Positions 54,157 to 62,553 of a DNA stretch of 64,000 bases are shown here, piece by piece. Source of the stretch: CAZRXG01 sp964603985 (GTDB lineage Bacteria > Chloroflexota > Anaerolineae > Aggregatilineales > UBA3940); the NCBI GenBank assembly GCA_964603985.1, contig CAZRXG010000022.1, positions 3,522 to 67,521 of the forward strand, in the 5' to 3' direction. Position numbers and translations under genes: made by a program. Position 1 is the stretch's first letter; every line of letters starts with the position of its first letter. A model generated the notes under the pieces. That model was not told where the DNA came from. It saw nothing but the letters and a program-made list of their open reading frames with translations, and did not search any database.

Positions 54157-54357
54157 ATGGAAGTTCCACGTCACTGGCGACTCCAGGGGCAGCGATATGG
54201 TTTGACCGGTACGGTGTGCAGCAAATGCGGGAAGCCGTTCTTTGCTCCCCGTCCGGTGTGTGATGTATGTAACGCGCCCACCATCGAGATGTACACCTTC
54301 GGGCGCAAGCACGTCGGTCGCGAGCAGGCGCAGGTCCAGGAACCGGCTCAGCGCTAG
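54157..54357 (+). CDS. Short DUF35 zinc-ribbon protein
   Basis: 66 residues holding only the zinc-ribbon half of a DUF35 protein: CSKCGKPFF...CDVCN at about residues 22-39. Its first 40 residues are parallel to the next gene (both start MEV, then HWRL, QRY, C-X2-C-G). The OB fold is missing and the end is a Gln/Glu/Ala-rich tail. It looks like a truncated tandem duplicate that may still bind zinc and a thiolase/HMGS surface. GGAG lies 11 bases before the ATG. Confidence 0.7.
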   Translation: MEVPRHWRLQGQRYGLTGTVCSKCGKPFFAPRPVCDVCNAPTIEMYTFGRKHVGREQAQVQEPAQR

Positions 54358-54391
54358 TCGGCGCACAGTTGGGGAAGAGGCAATCGTTCTA

Positions 54392-54793
54392 ATGGAAGTT
54401 TCATGCCACTGGCGACTGGCTGCTCAGCGCTACCGGCTGGTCGGGGAGCGGTGCCCGCACTGCGGTGCGGCCATCTTCCCGCCCCGTGACGCCTGCCCCG
54501 GGTGCGTCAAGCCTGCCCAGGAGCTTTACACCTTTGCCGGTAAGGGAACGGTCTTCAGCTATACGACCGTCCTGGAGGCACCGGAAGGCTTCGCCGAACA
54601 GGTTCCCTACGTCATCGCCCTCATCGAGCTTGACGAAGGGCCGATGCTGACCGCTCAGTTGACGGATCTTGAAAGCGAACCGGAGATCGGGATGCGGGTG
54701 GAAATGGTCACCCGGAAGCTGCGCACGGACGGCGATGCCGGGGTGATCGTGTACGGCTACAAGTTTCGCCCCATGCTGATCCCGGAAAGCTGA
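54392..54793 (+). CDS. Zn-ribbon OB-fold protein (DUF35), thiolase/HMGS scaffold
   Basis: 133 residues: a rubredoxin-like zinc ribbon (C-X2-C-G...C-X2-C, about 22-40) and a C-terminal OB fold (GTVFSYTTVLEAPEGF, IALIELDEGPMLTAQL). In archaea this protein bridges thiolase and HMG-CoA synthase so that acetoacetyl-CoA passes between them. Encoded right after both enzymes. The ATG at 54392 is preferred over longer frames because MEVxxHWRL matches the upstream paralogue. Confidence 0.88.
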   Translation: MEVSCHWRLAAQRYRLVGERCPHCGAAIFPPRDACPGCVKPAQELYTFAGKGTVFSYTTVLEAPEGFAEQVPYVIALIELDEGPMLTAQLTDLESEPEIGMRVEMVTRKLRTDGDAGVIVYGYKFRPMLIPES

Positions 54794-54825
54794 TGCCTCG
54801 TTAACACACGAGACACCTACCTAGG

Positions 54826-54862
54826 AAAAACATGCCGCTGATGCACGCAACGGCATGTTTTT
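54826..54862 (+). terminator. Terminator after the DUF35 genes, bidirectional
   Basis: AAAAACATGCCG and CGGCATGTTTTT (54826-54837 with 54851-54862) form a perfect 12-bp stem, 13-base loop. The A and T flanks let it act on both strands, ending the convergent aap operon too. Confidence 0.85.
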
Positions 54863-54905
54863 CGTTATGCGTGGAATTCGCGGGCGAGGTGCTGCCTTCA
54901 GGCAG

Positions 54906-55676
54906 TCACAGGATCTGGGACAGGAAAAGTTTGGTGCGGTCGTGCTGTGGGTTGTGGAAAAAGTGCTCGACCGTGCCTTCCTCCACGATCACCCCAAAGT
55001 CAAAGAACAAGATGCGGTCCGCCACCTCGCGTGCGAAGCCCATCTCGTGCGTGACGACCAGCATGGTCATGCCCGACAGCGCCAGTTCCTTCATCACGTC
55101 CAGCACCTCTTTGATCATCTCCGGATCCAGCGCCGAGGTCGGCTCGTCGAACAGCATGATGCGTGGCTCCATCGCCAGCGCACGCGCGATGGCCACGCGC
55201 TGCTGCTGTCCCCCCGAAAGCTGTCCGGGGTACTTGTCCGCCTGCTCCGGGATGCCGACCCGGTCCAGCAGCTCGCGAGCTTTGACTTCTGCCTCCTCGC
55301 GTGACTTGCGGCGCACCCACATCGGTGCCAGCGTGATGTTCTGCATCACCGTCAGGTGTGGGAACAGGTTGAACTGCTGGAACACCATCCCGATCTCCTG
55401 GCGGACGGCCGCGATGTTGCGGATGTCGTTGGTTAGCTCGATCCCGTCCACAACGATCCGCCCGCGCTGATGCTCCTCCAGACGGTTGATCGTCCGGATA
55501 AAGGTCGATTTTCCCGACCCCGAAGGCCCGATGATGACCACCACTTCCTGCCGCCTGACCCGGGCGCTGATGTTCTTCAATGCCTGGAAGTCGCCGAACC
55601 ACTTGCACACGCCCTCGCAGATGATGATGTCTTCGTCGAGCGCGCGGCTTTCATAGTGTGTGTATTCTTCAGACAT
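54906..55676 (-). CDS. aapP: Amino-acid ABC transporter ATPase
   Basis: 256 residues, GlnQ/AapP family. Walker A GPSGSGKST, signature LSGGQQQR, Walker B IMLFDEPTSALD and the H-loop VVTHEMGFA are intact. Last gene of the aapJQMP operon. Cytoplasmic energy-coupling subunit for uptake of amino acids. Confidence 0.95.
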   Translation of the reverse strand: MSEEYTHYESRALDEDIIICEGVCKWFGDFQALKNISARVRRQEVVVIIGPSGSGKSTFIRTINRLEEHQRGRIVVDGIELTNDIRNIAAVRQEIGMVFQQFNLFPHLTVMQNITLAPMWVRRKSREEAEVKARELLDRVGIPEQADKYPGQLSGGQQQRVAIARALAMEPRIMLFDEPTSALDPEMIKEVLDVMKELALSGMTMLVVTHEMGFAREVADRILFFDFGVIVEEGTVEHFFHNPQHDRTKLFLSQIL

Positions 55677-55700
55677 GGCTCTTTCTCTGCCTCTCCCGAA

Positions 55701-56798
55701 TCACAGTTGGCGTGTGCCGCCCATTTCGCCTGTGGCGGCCTCGATCCGCCGTGCCGCCGACGACATCGCGTAGCTGAACACGAAGTAGATGGCCGCCAGG
55801 AACAGGTAGACCTCCATCTTGTGGAATTGGAACTCCGGGTCCTGCGCCAGCGCCGCCGACGCCACTCCCAGCAGATCCAGCAGCGTGATGATGCTCACCA
55901 GCGTGGTGTCCTTGAACAGGCTGATGAACTGCCCCACGATGGCCGGGATCACGATCCGTAGCGCCTGCGGCAGCACGATCAACGCCGTGACCAGCGGCGC
56001 GCTGAGGCCGAGCGCCTCCGCCGCCTCGAACTGCCCTCGCGGGATGGCCTGCAGGCCACCGCGCACGTTCTCGGCCAGATAGGCGGCGCTGAACAGCGTC
56101 ACGCCCGCCATTGCACGCAGCACCACGTCTATGTTGGCATTTCCCAGGAACAGCGGCAGCATCACCTGCGACATGAACAGGATGCTGATCAGCGGCACCC
56201 CCCGGATCGCTTCGATGTAGATCGTGCACAGCACCTTGATGATGATCAGGTCGCCCCGGCGGCCCAGCGCCAGCAGCACCCCCAGCGGGAACGAGACCAC
56301 GATGCCCACCACCGTCAGCATGATGGTCAGCAGCAGCCCGCTCCACAGTTGTGTGCGCACCACTGGCAGCACGGTTGAGCCTTCAAAACCGGCCAGGATG
56401 ACCCAGATGGCCGGGAACGACAGAAGCCACAGCACGCTCAGTATGCGCCGCGCAACGACGAACCGCTTCCACAGCAGCGCGTGCGCAGTGCCCAGGGCGA
56501 CGACCACGCCCAACGCCGCAGCTGTGCGCCAGGCCTGGGCACGCGGGTACTGACCGATGGCATACAGCGCCAGGTTTGAGGTAACAACCGTCCAGTCCGC
56601 CTGGACGAAGATGAACCGGATTAACAGGCGCACGGCGATGTAGATAAAGTAGGCGGCAATGACTGTCAGGACGGCGTTGCCCCACGAACTGAACAGGTTT
56701 TCCTTGATCCAACCCAGCACACCGACCTCGGTAACGGGTGGAGCCTCCGACGGTGGAGGAGAGGTGTGACGCTCCATCGTGTCTGTCCTCGCTGCCAT
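55701..56798 (-). CDS. aapM: Amino-acid ABC transporter permease (AapM-like)
   Basis: 365 residues from ATG 56798, which has AAGGAG eight bases upstream; a GTG at 56804 overlaps the aapQ stop and is the alternative. About eight membrane segments. The C-terminal half carries the EAA coupling loop (AAEALGLSAPLVTALIVLPQALR). Longer than simple HisM/GlnP permeases, as in the general L-amino-acid (Aap) systems. Confidence 0.92.
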   Translation of the reverse strand: MAARTDTMERHTSPPPSEAPPVTEVGVLGWIKENLFSSWGNAVLTVIAAYFIYIAVRLLIRFIFVQADWTVVTSNLALYAIGQYPRAQAWRTAAALGVVVALGTAHALLWKRFVVARRILSVLWLLSFPAIWVILAGFEGSTVLPVVRTQLWSGLLLTIMLTVVGIVVSFPLGVLLALGRRGDLIIIKVLCTIYIEAIRGVPLISILFMSQVMLPLFLGNANIDVVLRAMAGVTLFSAAYLAENVRGGLQAIPRGQFEAAEALGLSAPLVTALIVLPQALRIVIPAIVGQFISLFKDTTLVSIITLLDLLGVASAALAQDPEFQFHKMEVYLFLAAIYFVFSYAMSSAARRIEAATGEMGGTRQL

Positions 56799-56800
56799 GT

Positions 56801-58045
56801 TCACCGCTCCTTGATCTGCATGCGCCTGTTGATGAAGTTCATCAGGAGTGAGATTGACAGGCTCATGCTCAGGTACGCGGCCATGACCATCATGATGATC
56901 TGCGTGTTCTGCCCGCTCTGGTTGCCGATGGTCTGCGAGATGTTGAACAGGTCAGGGTACGCGACCGCGATCGCAAGGCTGGAGTTCTTTGTCAGGTTGA
57001 GGTACTGGTTGATCAGCGGTGGGATGGTGACGCGCATCGCCTGCGGCAGGATGATCAATCGCAACTGCTGCCCGCGCTTCAGGCCGAGCGCCGTCGCCGC
57101 CTCGATCTGTCCGTACGGCACCGACTGGATGCCGGAGCGCACTGCCTCGGCGATGAAAGCTGCCGTGTAGAGCACCAGCCCCAGCAGCAGCGCCTGGAAG
57201 TTGTTCGTCAGGACCCAGCCGCCCCGGTATTTGACGATCTTGGCCCCTTCCAGCGCGGGGATGGTCACGCGCAGCGGGGCATTGCCTGCGACCAGCCAGC
57301 CAGCCACGCACACGACCACGAAGCTGGCCGCCGCCCACCAGAGCTGACCGGTGGGGGGGTGTCCGGCCCGCTCGCTCAGGTAAATACGCAGGTGCCAGGC
57401 CGCCGCTGCCACCGCCAGGGCCAGCAGCACGAACCAACGCCATGTGCTGAATGTGTCCAGGGCTTCGATGCCCGGCAGTGCCGCTGCGCGCTGGCTGAAG
57501 TAGGCCAGCGGTGGGATTTCGACCGGGCCGAGCCGTATGGGATTGGTGGGGAGGCTGAGTATCTCGCCGAAGCGTTGGGCCGGTAGCGCCCTGATCAGCG
57601 TAAACCAGAAGAACAACTGCACCAGTAGGGGTGTATTCTGCATGATCTCGATGTACACCAGCGCAATGCGGCTGACCAGCCAGTTGTGCGACAGGCGGGC
57701 GATGCCCACGAAGACTCCCAGAATTGTCGCCAGTAGAATGCCCACGCCTGCTGCGCGCAGCGTGTTGACGACGCCCACCAGGTAGGCCCTGAACATCGTT
57801 TCGCTCCGGTCAAAGAGTGGGCCTTCGCTGATGTTAAAGCCGGCGGGACGGGAGAGAAACCTGAAGTTCAGGCTCAGTCCCACGTCTTTCAGGCTGTTGA
57901 TGAGGTTGTTGCCCAGCATGTAGATCAGCGCCACGGCCAGCAGCAGCACGATGATCTGGAAGGCCCATCGCAGCACGCGTACGTCGCGCCACAACGGGAC
58001 TGCCGCGTGCTCCTCGGCTGAGAGGATCCCCGACGTTTCGCTCAT
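56801..58045 (-). CDS. aapQ: Amino-acid ABC transporter permease (AapQ-like)
   Basis: 414 residues with about eight membrane segments. The family start LRWAFQIIVLLLAVALIYMLGNNLINSL and NISEGPLFDRSET are typical of AapQ, and the EAA loop is EAATALGLKRGQQLRLIILPQAMR. A long periplasmic insert lies between the segments. AGGAGAAGG lies just before the ATG. Forms the channel with AapM. Confidence 0.93.
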   Translation of the reverse strand: MSETSGILSAEEHAAVPLWRDVRVLRWAFQIIVLLLAVALIYMLGNNLINSLKDVGLSLNFRFLSRPAGFNISEGPLFDRSETMFRAYLVGVVNTLRAAGVGILLATILGVFVGIARLSHNWLVSRIALVYIEIMQNTPLLVQLFFWFTLIRALPAQRFGEILSLPTNPIRLGPVEIPPLAYFSQRAAALPGIEALDTFSTWRWFVLLALAVAAAAWHLRIYLSERAGHPPTGQLWWAAASFVVVCVAGWLVAGNAPLRVTIPALEGAKIVKYRGGWVLTNNFQALLLGLVLYTAAFIAEAVRSGIQSVPYGQIEAATALGLKRGQQLRLIILPQAMRVTIPPLINQYLNLTKNSSLAIAVAYPDLFNISQTIGNQSGQNTQIIMMVMAAYLSMSLSISLLMNFINRRMQIKER

Positions 58046-58076
58046 GCCTTCTCCTCGCGTGGATAGCTACGCTATG

Positions 58077-58110
58077 CTATGCAGCCCGGTATCACTACCG
58101 GGCTGCATAG
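58077..58110 (-). repeat. Perfect 15-bp hairpin between aapJ and aapQ
   Basis: 58077-58091 and 58096-58110 are exact reverse complements around a 4-base loop (TCAC). No T tract follows on either strand. It sits 26 bases after the aapJ stop and 32 bases before aapQ. Such intercistronic hairpins usually protect the binding-protein mRNA from 3' decay or partly stop transcription, so binding protein exceeds permease. Confidence 0.8.
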
Positions 58111-58135
58111 AAGCCTTGAACCACCGCTGGTGACT

Positions 58136-59433
58136 TTAACGGAAGGCGGGCGAGTAGATCAGGCCGCCCTCGACCCACAGTGCATTGGCACTTCCCTCGC
58201 GGGTGATTCCGATCGGCGTCAGGTGACGCTCATACACGTCGCTGTAGCTCCCGACCTGCTTGATGATCTGGTAGGCCCAGTCCTGCTCCAGGCCGAGCAG
58301 CGCGCCCAGGTTGCTCTCACCCAGGCCGAGCAGCTTCTGGACGGCCGGGTTATCCGACTCCAGATAGTCATCGACGTTCGCCTGGTTGACCCCCACCTCT
58401 TCAGCTTCAAACATCGCGAAGACGGTCCACATCACCACGTCGCGCCACTCGCTGTCGTTTGCGCGCACCACCGGTCCGAGCGGCTCCTTGGAGATCGTGT
58501 CGGGCAGGATCACGTAGTTTTCTGGGTTAGGCTCGGCTGAGCGGAGCGCCGCTAGCTGCGACTTGTCAGAGGTCTCCGCATCACATGCTCCACTTGTGAA
58601 GGTCTCGTTCGTGTCTGCCGTCGCCGAGAACACGCTGGCCGTGTATTCCAGGCCGCGCCTGGCGAAGTCGTCGGCCAGGTTAAGCTCGGTCGTCGTCCCG
58701 GAGGTGACGCAGATGGTTCCTCCGTCCAGCTCCTCCACGCTCTCGAACTCACCGGCGCGCACCATGTAGCCCTGCCCATCGTAGAACGTCGTGACCGTGA
58801 AGTCTAAGCCCAGGTCGGTGTCGCGTGTGAGCGTCCACGTGGTGTTGCGGATCAGCACGTCGATCTCCCCGGTTTGCAGGGCTGGCAGGCGCTGGTCCGC
58901 GTTTAGTGGGATGTACTCAACCGCGCTGGCGTCACCGAAGACCGCCGCCGCGATGGCCTTGCAGAAGTCCACGTCGAAGCCCTGGTTGTTGCCGTCGGCG
59001 TCGATCACGCCGAAGCCGGGCAGTTCTGCATTGACGCCGCACTTCAGCACGCCGCGCGCCTGGACTTCGGCCAGTGTGCCTCCCTCGGCCTGGACTGCCG
59101 GTTCCTCGGCTGCGGCTTCTTCGGCTGCCGGTTCCTCGGCTGCGGCTTCNNNNNNNNNNNNNNNNNNNNNNNNNNNNNNNNNNNNNNNNNNNNNNNNNNN
59201 NNNNNNNNNNNNNNNNNNNNNNNNNNNNNNNNNNNNNNNNNNNNNNNNNCTGCCGGTTCCTCGGCTGCGGCTTCTTCGGCTGCCGGTTCCTCGGCTGCGG
59301 CTTCCTCTACCGCCGGTTCTTCGACTGCGGGCGCGGTCTCGGTGGCGGCAGCGCAGGCCGCCAGCACCAGCCAGCCGATCAACATGCCGATGACGAATAT
59401 GGCCCAGCGGCTCTGGAATAGCTTTTTAGACAT
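58136..59433 (-). CDS. aapJ: Amino-acid ABC transporter binding lipoprotein (AapJ-like), interrupted by an assembly gap
   Basis: Extracellular binding protein. A signal peptide with lipobox LAAC (Cys about 31) leads into an Ala/Glu/Pro tether (EEPAAEEAAA units). The mature domain starts GTLAEVQARGVLKCGVNAELPGF, followed by the SBP_bac_3 fold (VDFCKAIAAAVFGDAS, VLIRNTTWTLTRDTDL, ICVTSGTTTELNLADDF), characteristic of AapJ. A 100-N gap (59150-59249) lies in the tether with identical 55-bp flanks. Merging them keeps the frame and gives 380 residues. AGGAGGAG precedes the ATG. Confidence 0.9.
59095..59304. repeat. Identical 55-bp flanks around a second 100-N gap
   Basis: 59095-59149 and 59250-59304 are identical; the repeat encodes the Ala/Glu/Pro tether of AapJ. 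Collapsing the pair restores the frame on the minus strand. Confidence 0.85.
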
Positions 59434-59774
59434 GTTTATTCTCCTCCTGAGTTTGCACAGTATAACGAGCGAGTCCAGTGTGATAGTGTTCTGTGTCTGG
59501 TCTTTTGGGCAGGCATCACCTCCTTGGCCTGAGCTTACCAGCAGCAATAAAAAAACACAACTGTTCCTCATCTTGGCTGTTCGTTGCGACCAAGATGCCT
59601 GGCAAACGGTAGATGAAGCTTCGTTGGGTCTGAAGCTTGAAGACAAAAGCTGAATATCAGTCTTGAGGCTCAGGGCTGCGAAAGGCGATTGGGTGTTCTC
59701 CCCTTTCGTACTGTCTTTATTGTAGGAGTGGCCTGCAACCGGAACCATTACCTAAATGGGGCATCCCGTTGCCG
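59434..59774 (-). other. 341-base gap with aapJ leader, no gene seen
   Basis: Holds a possible -10 of aapJ (TATACT on the minus strand at 59464-59459) without a good -35. A hairpin CATCTTGG/CCAAGATG (59569-59576 with 59590-59597) followed on the minus strand, 13 bases later, by a T7 run may weakly end the mevalonate operon. No ORF looks coding. Confidence 0.5.
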
Positions 59775-60767
59775 TTATGCGCTCAGGTGTTCCGACAGCA
59801 GTTCGCTTGGCCCGCCTGGCCTTGCAACCAAAACATCCCGCACCCCTTCGATCTGCCGCAGGGTTTGGGTCAGTTTTTCGCGGTAGGGCGCAGTGGTGAT
59901 CACGTGCACGTTCGGACCGGCGTCTATCGTGAAGCACGCCGGTACGCCGTCCGACCGCCAGCCGCGCACCGCCTCCATGATGCGCAGCGTCGCGGGCAGC
60001 CAGTAAATCAGCGCCGGGCGCGAGGTCATCATCACGGCGTGCATCATCAGTGTGTCGTGCTCCGCGACCTCCGCCAGGGCGTCGAAGTCCCGTTCGAGGA
60101 TCGCCTTCCGGCATAGGTCGAGGCGTCGTTCCGCGTCGGCCACACGCGCTGCCTGGAGCGGCGACGTTGGTGCCAGCGTGTGTCCACCTATTGATCCCAC
60201 CGCCTTGTGTGCCTCGCTCACGATCGCGACCAGGTCAACCAGATCCCAGTGCTCCGGCGGTGCGATGCTCTCCGCGTAGGACGTGTCATGGTTGTATCCG
60301 GCGTGCCACTCCACGTAGCCCCCTGGCACCGAGCGGCAGGCCGAACCGGAGCTGAGCCGCGCCAGCGCCGAGAGCGCCTGCTCGCTCAGGTCGAGGCCGA
60401 GCGCCCCACACGCCGCCACCGTCAGCGCCGCGAAGGCCGACGCCGACGACGCGATCCCCGTCCCGGTCGGGAAGTTGTTTCGCGAGATCACTTCCGCCCG
60501 CAGGCCCACGCCCGCGATGCGCCGGATGTTGTCCAGGTGCCTGCTGACCCGCGCCAGCGTGTCGCCGCTCTGCGGCTGCTCGTTGAGGATCAGGCGGTCG
60601 TCAGGCAGCGCTTCCACGAAGCGTACCGTCGTGACCGTCTCCGCCCCCGCCAGGTTCATCGAGATTGAGCCGTTTTCCGGCAGGCACAGCACGTCGTTGC
60701 GGTTGCCCCAGTATTTGATAAATGCGATGTTGCTGTAGCTCCGTGCGGATGCAAGTTGTGCAGCCAT
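59775..60767 (-). CDS. Phosphomevalonate/diphosphomevalonate decarboxylase
   Basis: GHMP-fold decarboxylase of 330 residues. Marks are SNIAFIKYWGNRN (N-terminal), SISMNLAG, the phosphate loop FPTGTGIASSASAFAALT, SACRSVPGGYVEW and the catalytic Asp in FTIDAGPNVHV. In Roseiflexus, a relative acts on mevalonate 5-phosphate, giving isopentenyl phosphate. The isopentenyl phosphate kinase gene next to it makes that activity the likely one here; classic diphosphomevalonate specificity cannot be excluded from sequence alone. Confidence 0.9.
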   Translation of the reverse strand: MAAQLASARSYSNIAFIKYWGNRNDVLCLPENGSISMNLAGAETVTTVRFVEALPDDRLILNEQPQSGDTLARVSRHLDNIRRIAGVGLRAEVISRNNFPTGTGIASSASAFAALTVAACGALGLDLSEQALSALARLSSGSACRSVPGGYVEWHAGYNHDTSYAESIAPPEHWDLVDLVAIVSEAHKAVGSIGGHTLAPTSPLQAARVADAERRLDLCRKAILERDFDALAEVAEHDTLMMHAVMMTSRPALIYWLPATLRIMEAVRGWRSDGVPACFTIDAGPNVHVITTAPYREKLTQTLRQIEGVRDVLVARPGGPSELLSEHLSA

Positions 60768-60783
60768 TTACCGTGATCTTGTC

Positions 60784-61617
60784 TCAATACCGGTTTGCGC
60801 GTGTCCCAGGTCCCTTAGATCGCCGTAACCCGGCGCTCAGGTGCGTGCCGAAGGGAATCTTTTCCTCCGTCAGCGCCGTCAGCACGTTGCCCGGCATCTG
60901 CCCGGAGAAAATATGCACGCTCAGCCCCGGGACAGCCTCGCACAACTCCAGCATCAGCGCCACTTTCGTCGCCATCCCACCCGTTACGTCCGTCTGTGCC
61001 GAGACCCCCAGTGCGCTCCCCAGTTCGGCGAGTGTGTCCGCCGTGACGTGCCTTACCACCTCTCCCTCCCGGTCGTGCACGCCTTCGTATTCCCCCGCCA
61101 GCAGGACGCGCCCCGGCGACAGCGCCCGCGCCAGGTACACGAAGATGTCCTCCGTGCTGATGATCGTTCCTCCCTGCCCCTCGTCAATCGCCACGTCGCC
61201 GTAGACCAGCGGAACCAGCCCCTCCTGGAGTGCCCGCTCAATGGGCCGGGTTGCCATTGCGATTATCTCCCCGCCCCGGCAGACCGCCGACGCCGAGGGC
61301 TGGACGCGCAAGACCGGCACACCTGCCGAAACCAGCGCCTCAAGCACGATCTGGTTCAGGCGCGCCGCCACCACCGCCACCTCCGCGAATCCGCGCCACG
61401 CCTCGGCCCCTTCAACCCCCTGGCGCGTCCCGTGTCGCTTCGCCGGGATGTGCCCGAAGCTCCCGCTGCCGTGCCCGACCAGCAGCGCGAGGTCGGGGCG
61501 TGTCCGCAGCGCCGTTGCGATCTCCCCCGCCAGCCGCGCTATCGCGTCGTTGCGGGCCGTCTCCGGCTGCGATTTATCCGTGATCAGCGACCCACCGAGC
61601 TTGAGAAACGTCAGCAT
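60784..61617 (-). CDS. ipk: Isopentenyl phosphate kinase
   Basis: Amino-acid-kinase-fold enzyme of 277 residues that phosphorylates isopentenyl phosphate to IPP with ATP. FLKLGGSLITDK opens the fold; the conserved GHGSGSFGHIPAKRHG contains the family's signature His. A downstream YGDVAIDE segment and DVTGGMATKV complete the nucleotide site. It sits between the decarboxylase and mevalonate kinase genes in one operon. Confidence 0.92.
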   Translation of the reverse strand: MLTFLKLGGSLITDKSQPETARNDAIARLAGEIATALRTRPDLALLVGHGSGSFGHIPAKRHGTRQGVEGAEAWRGFAEVAVVAARLNQIVLEALVSAGVPVLRVQPSASAVCRGGEIIAMATRPIERALQEGLVPLVYGDVAIDEGQGGTIISTEDIFVYLARALSPGRVLLAGEYEGVHDREGEVVRHVTADTLAELGSALGVSAQTDVTGGMATKVALMLELCEAVPGLSVHIFSGQMPGNVLTALTEEKIPFGTHLSAGLRRSKGPGTRANRY

Positions 61618-61623
61618 AATTGC

Positions 61624-62553
61624 CTACCGGACAACCGTATGCATCACCCGCGTTGCCCCGGCCTCTCGCAGCGCCTCGCCGGTGTGCGGCGCCTGTTCGG
61701 GAGCCACCAACGCGATCATGTTCCCCCCGCGCCCTCCGCCGGAGAGCTTCGCCCCGCCTGCACCCGCCTGCATCGCCGCCTCGATCAACCGCTCCAACTC
61801 CGGCGACGAGACATCCATCTCCCGCAGGCGGGCCTGATTCTCCGTCATCAGCGGGCCGAGTCGCTCAACCGCGCCCGATTCAATCGCCCGCCGCGCCGCC
61901 TCTGCGATCTCCCCAATCTGGCCGAACAACTGGTTGTACCGGTCGGGTTCACGTGTCCACGCTTCCCGCACCGCCCCCACCGCGATCCGTGTCGGGCTGG
62001 TCACACCCGTGTCGGCGATCAGCAGGTGAAACGGTCTTGCGACGTGAAAGATCTCCAGTGCCCTATCGCGCACGAAGTACACCGGCTTGGCGTGGCAGAT
62101 CACCGTGTTGTCGATCCCGCTCGGCGTGCCGTGATGCAGCTTCTCCACCTCGTACACCAGCGCCGAAAGCGTATCGTCCTCAAGCGGCTGGCCCAGGTAG
62201 TCGGCCAGCGCGCGCGCCAGCGCCGCCGAGACCGCTGCCCCACTGCCCAGTCCGCCTGCGATCGGGATCGTCGATTGCACCGTGATCTGCACGTCCGGCT
62301 CGGCAGCTCCGAGCCTGTCGAGCACCAGTTGTGCCGTCTTCGCCAATGCGTTGGCGGCAGCTTCGGCCAGCGAAAGCTGGATCCCCAGGTCCTTCGCCTG
62401 GATCACGATCCCGTTCCCTGCTGGCGCGCTGCGAACGCTTGCTGTTGCCTGGAGGTCGTGCACCGGCACGGCCAGCGCCGGTTGCCCGTAGACGACCGCG
62501 TGCTCGCCGAAGAGGATAACTTTACCGGGGGCCGTTGCGCTGCTGCCCGTCAT
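61624..62553 (-). CDS. mvk: Mevalonate kinase
   Basis: GHMP kinase of 309 residues from ATG 62553, overlapping the stop of the UbiA gene (ATGA). Motifs are APGKVILFGEHAVVYG, the ATP loop PIAGGLGSGAAVSAALARAL, TPSGIDNTV (catalytic Asp) and KLSGGGRGGNMIAL. It makes mevalonate 5-phosphate. GLGSGAA carries Gly where GLGSSAA is usual. Confidence 0.93.
   Translation of the reverse strand: MTGSSATAPGKVILFGEHAVVYGQPALAVPVHDLQATASVRSAPAGNGIVIQAKDLGIQLSLAEAAANALAKTAQLVLDRLGAAEPDVQITVQSTIPIAGGLGSGAAVSAALARALADYLGQPLEDDTLSALVYEVEKLHHGTPSGIDNTVICHAKPVYFVRDRALEIFHVARPFHLLIADTGVTSPTRIAVGAVREAWTREPDRYNQLFGQIGEIAEAARRAIESGAVERLGPLMTENQARLREMDVSSPELERLIEAAMQAGAGGAKLSGGGRGGNMIALVAPEQAPHTGEALREAGATRVMHTVVR

Noticed and set aside
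54832..55470. Long plus-strand frame opposite aapP
   Set aside because: Low-complexity Ser/Arg-rich shadow of a clear ABC ATPase gene.
59044..59748. Minus-strand frame with N-terminal extension upstream of the aapJ start
   Set aside because: The ATG at 59433 has a strong AGGAGGAG site and a perfect lipoprotein signal; the upstream extension is non-coding and the part after the gap is out of frame.
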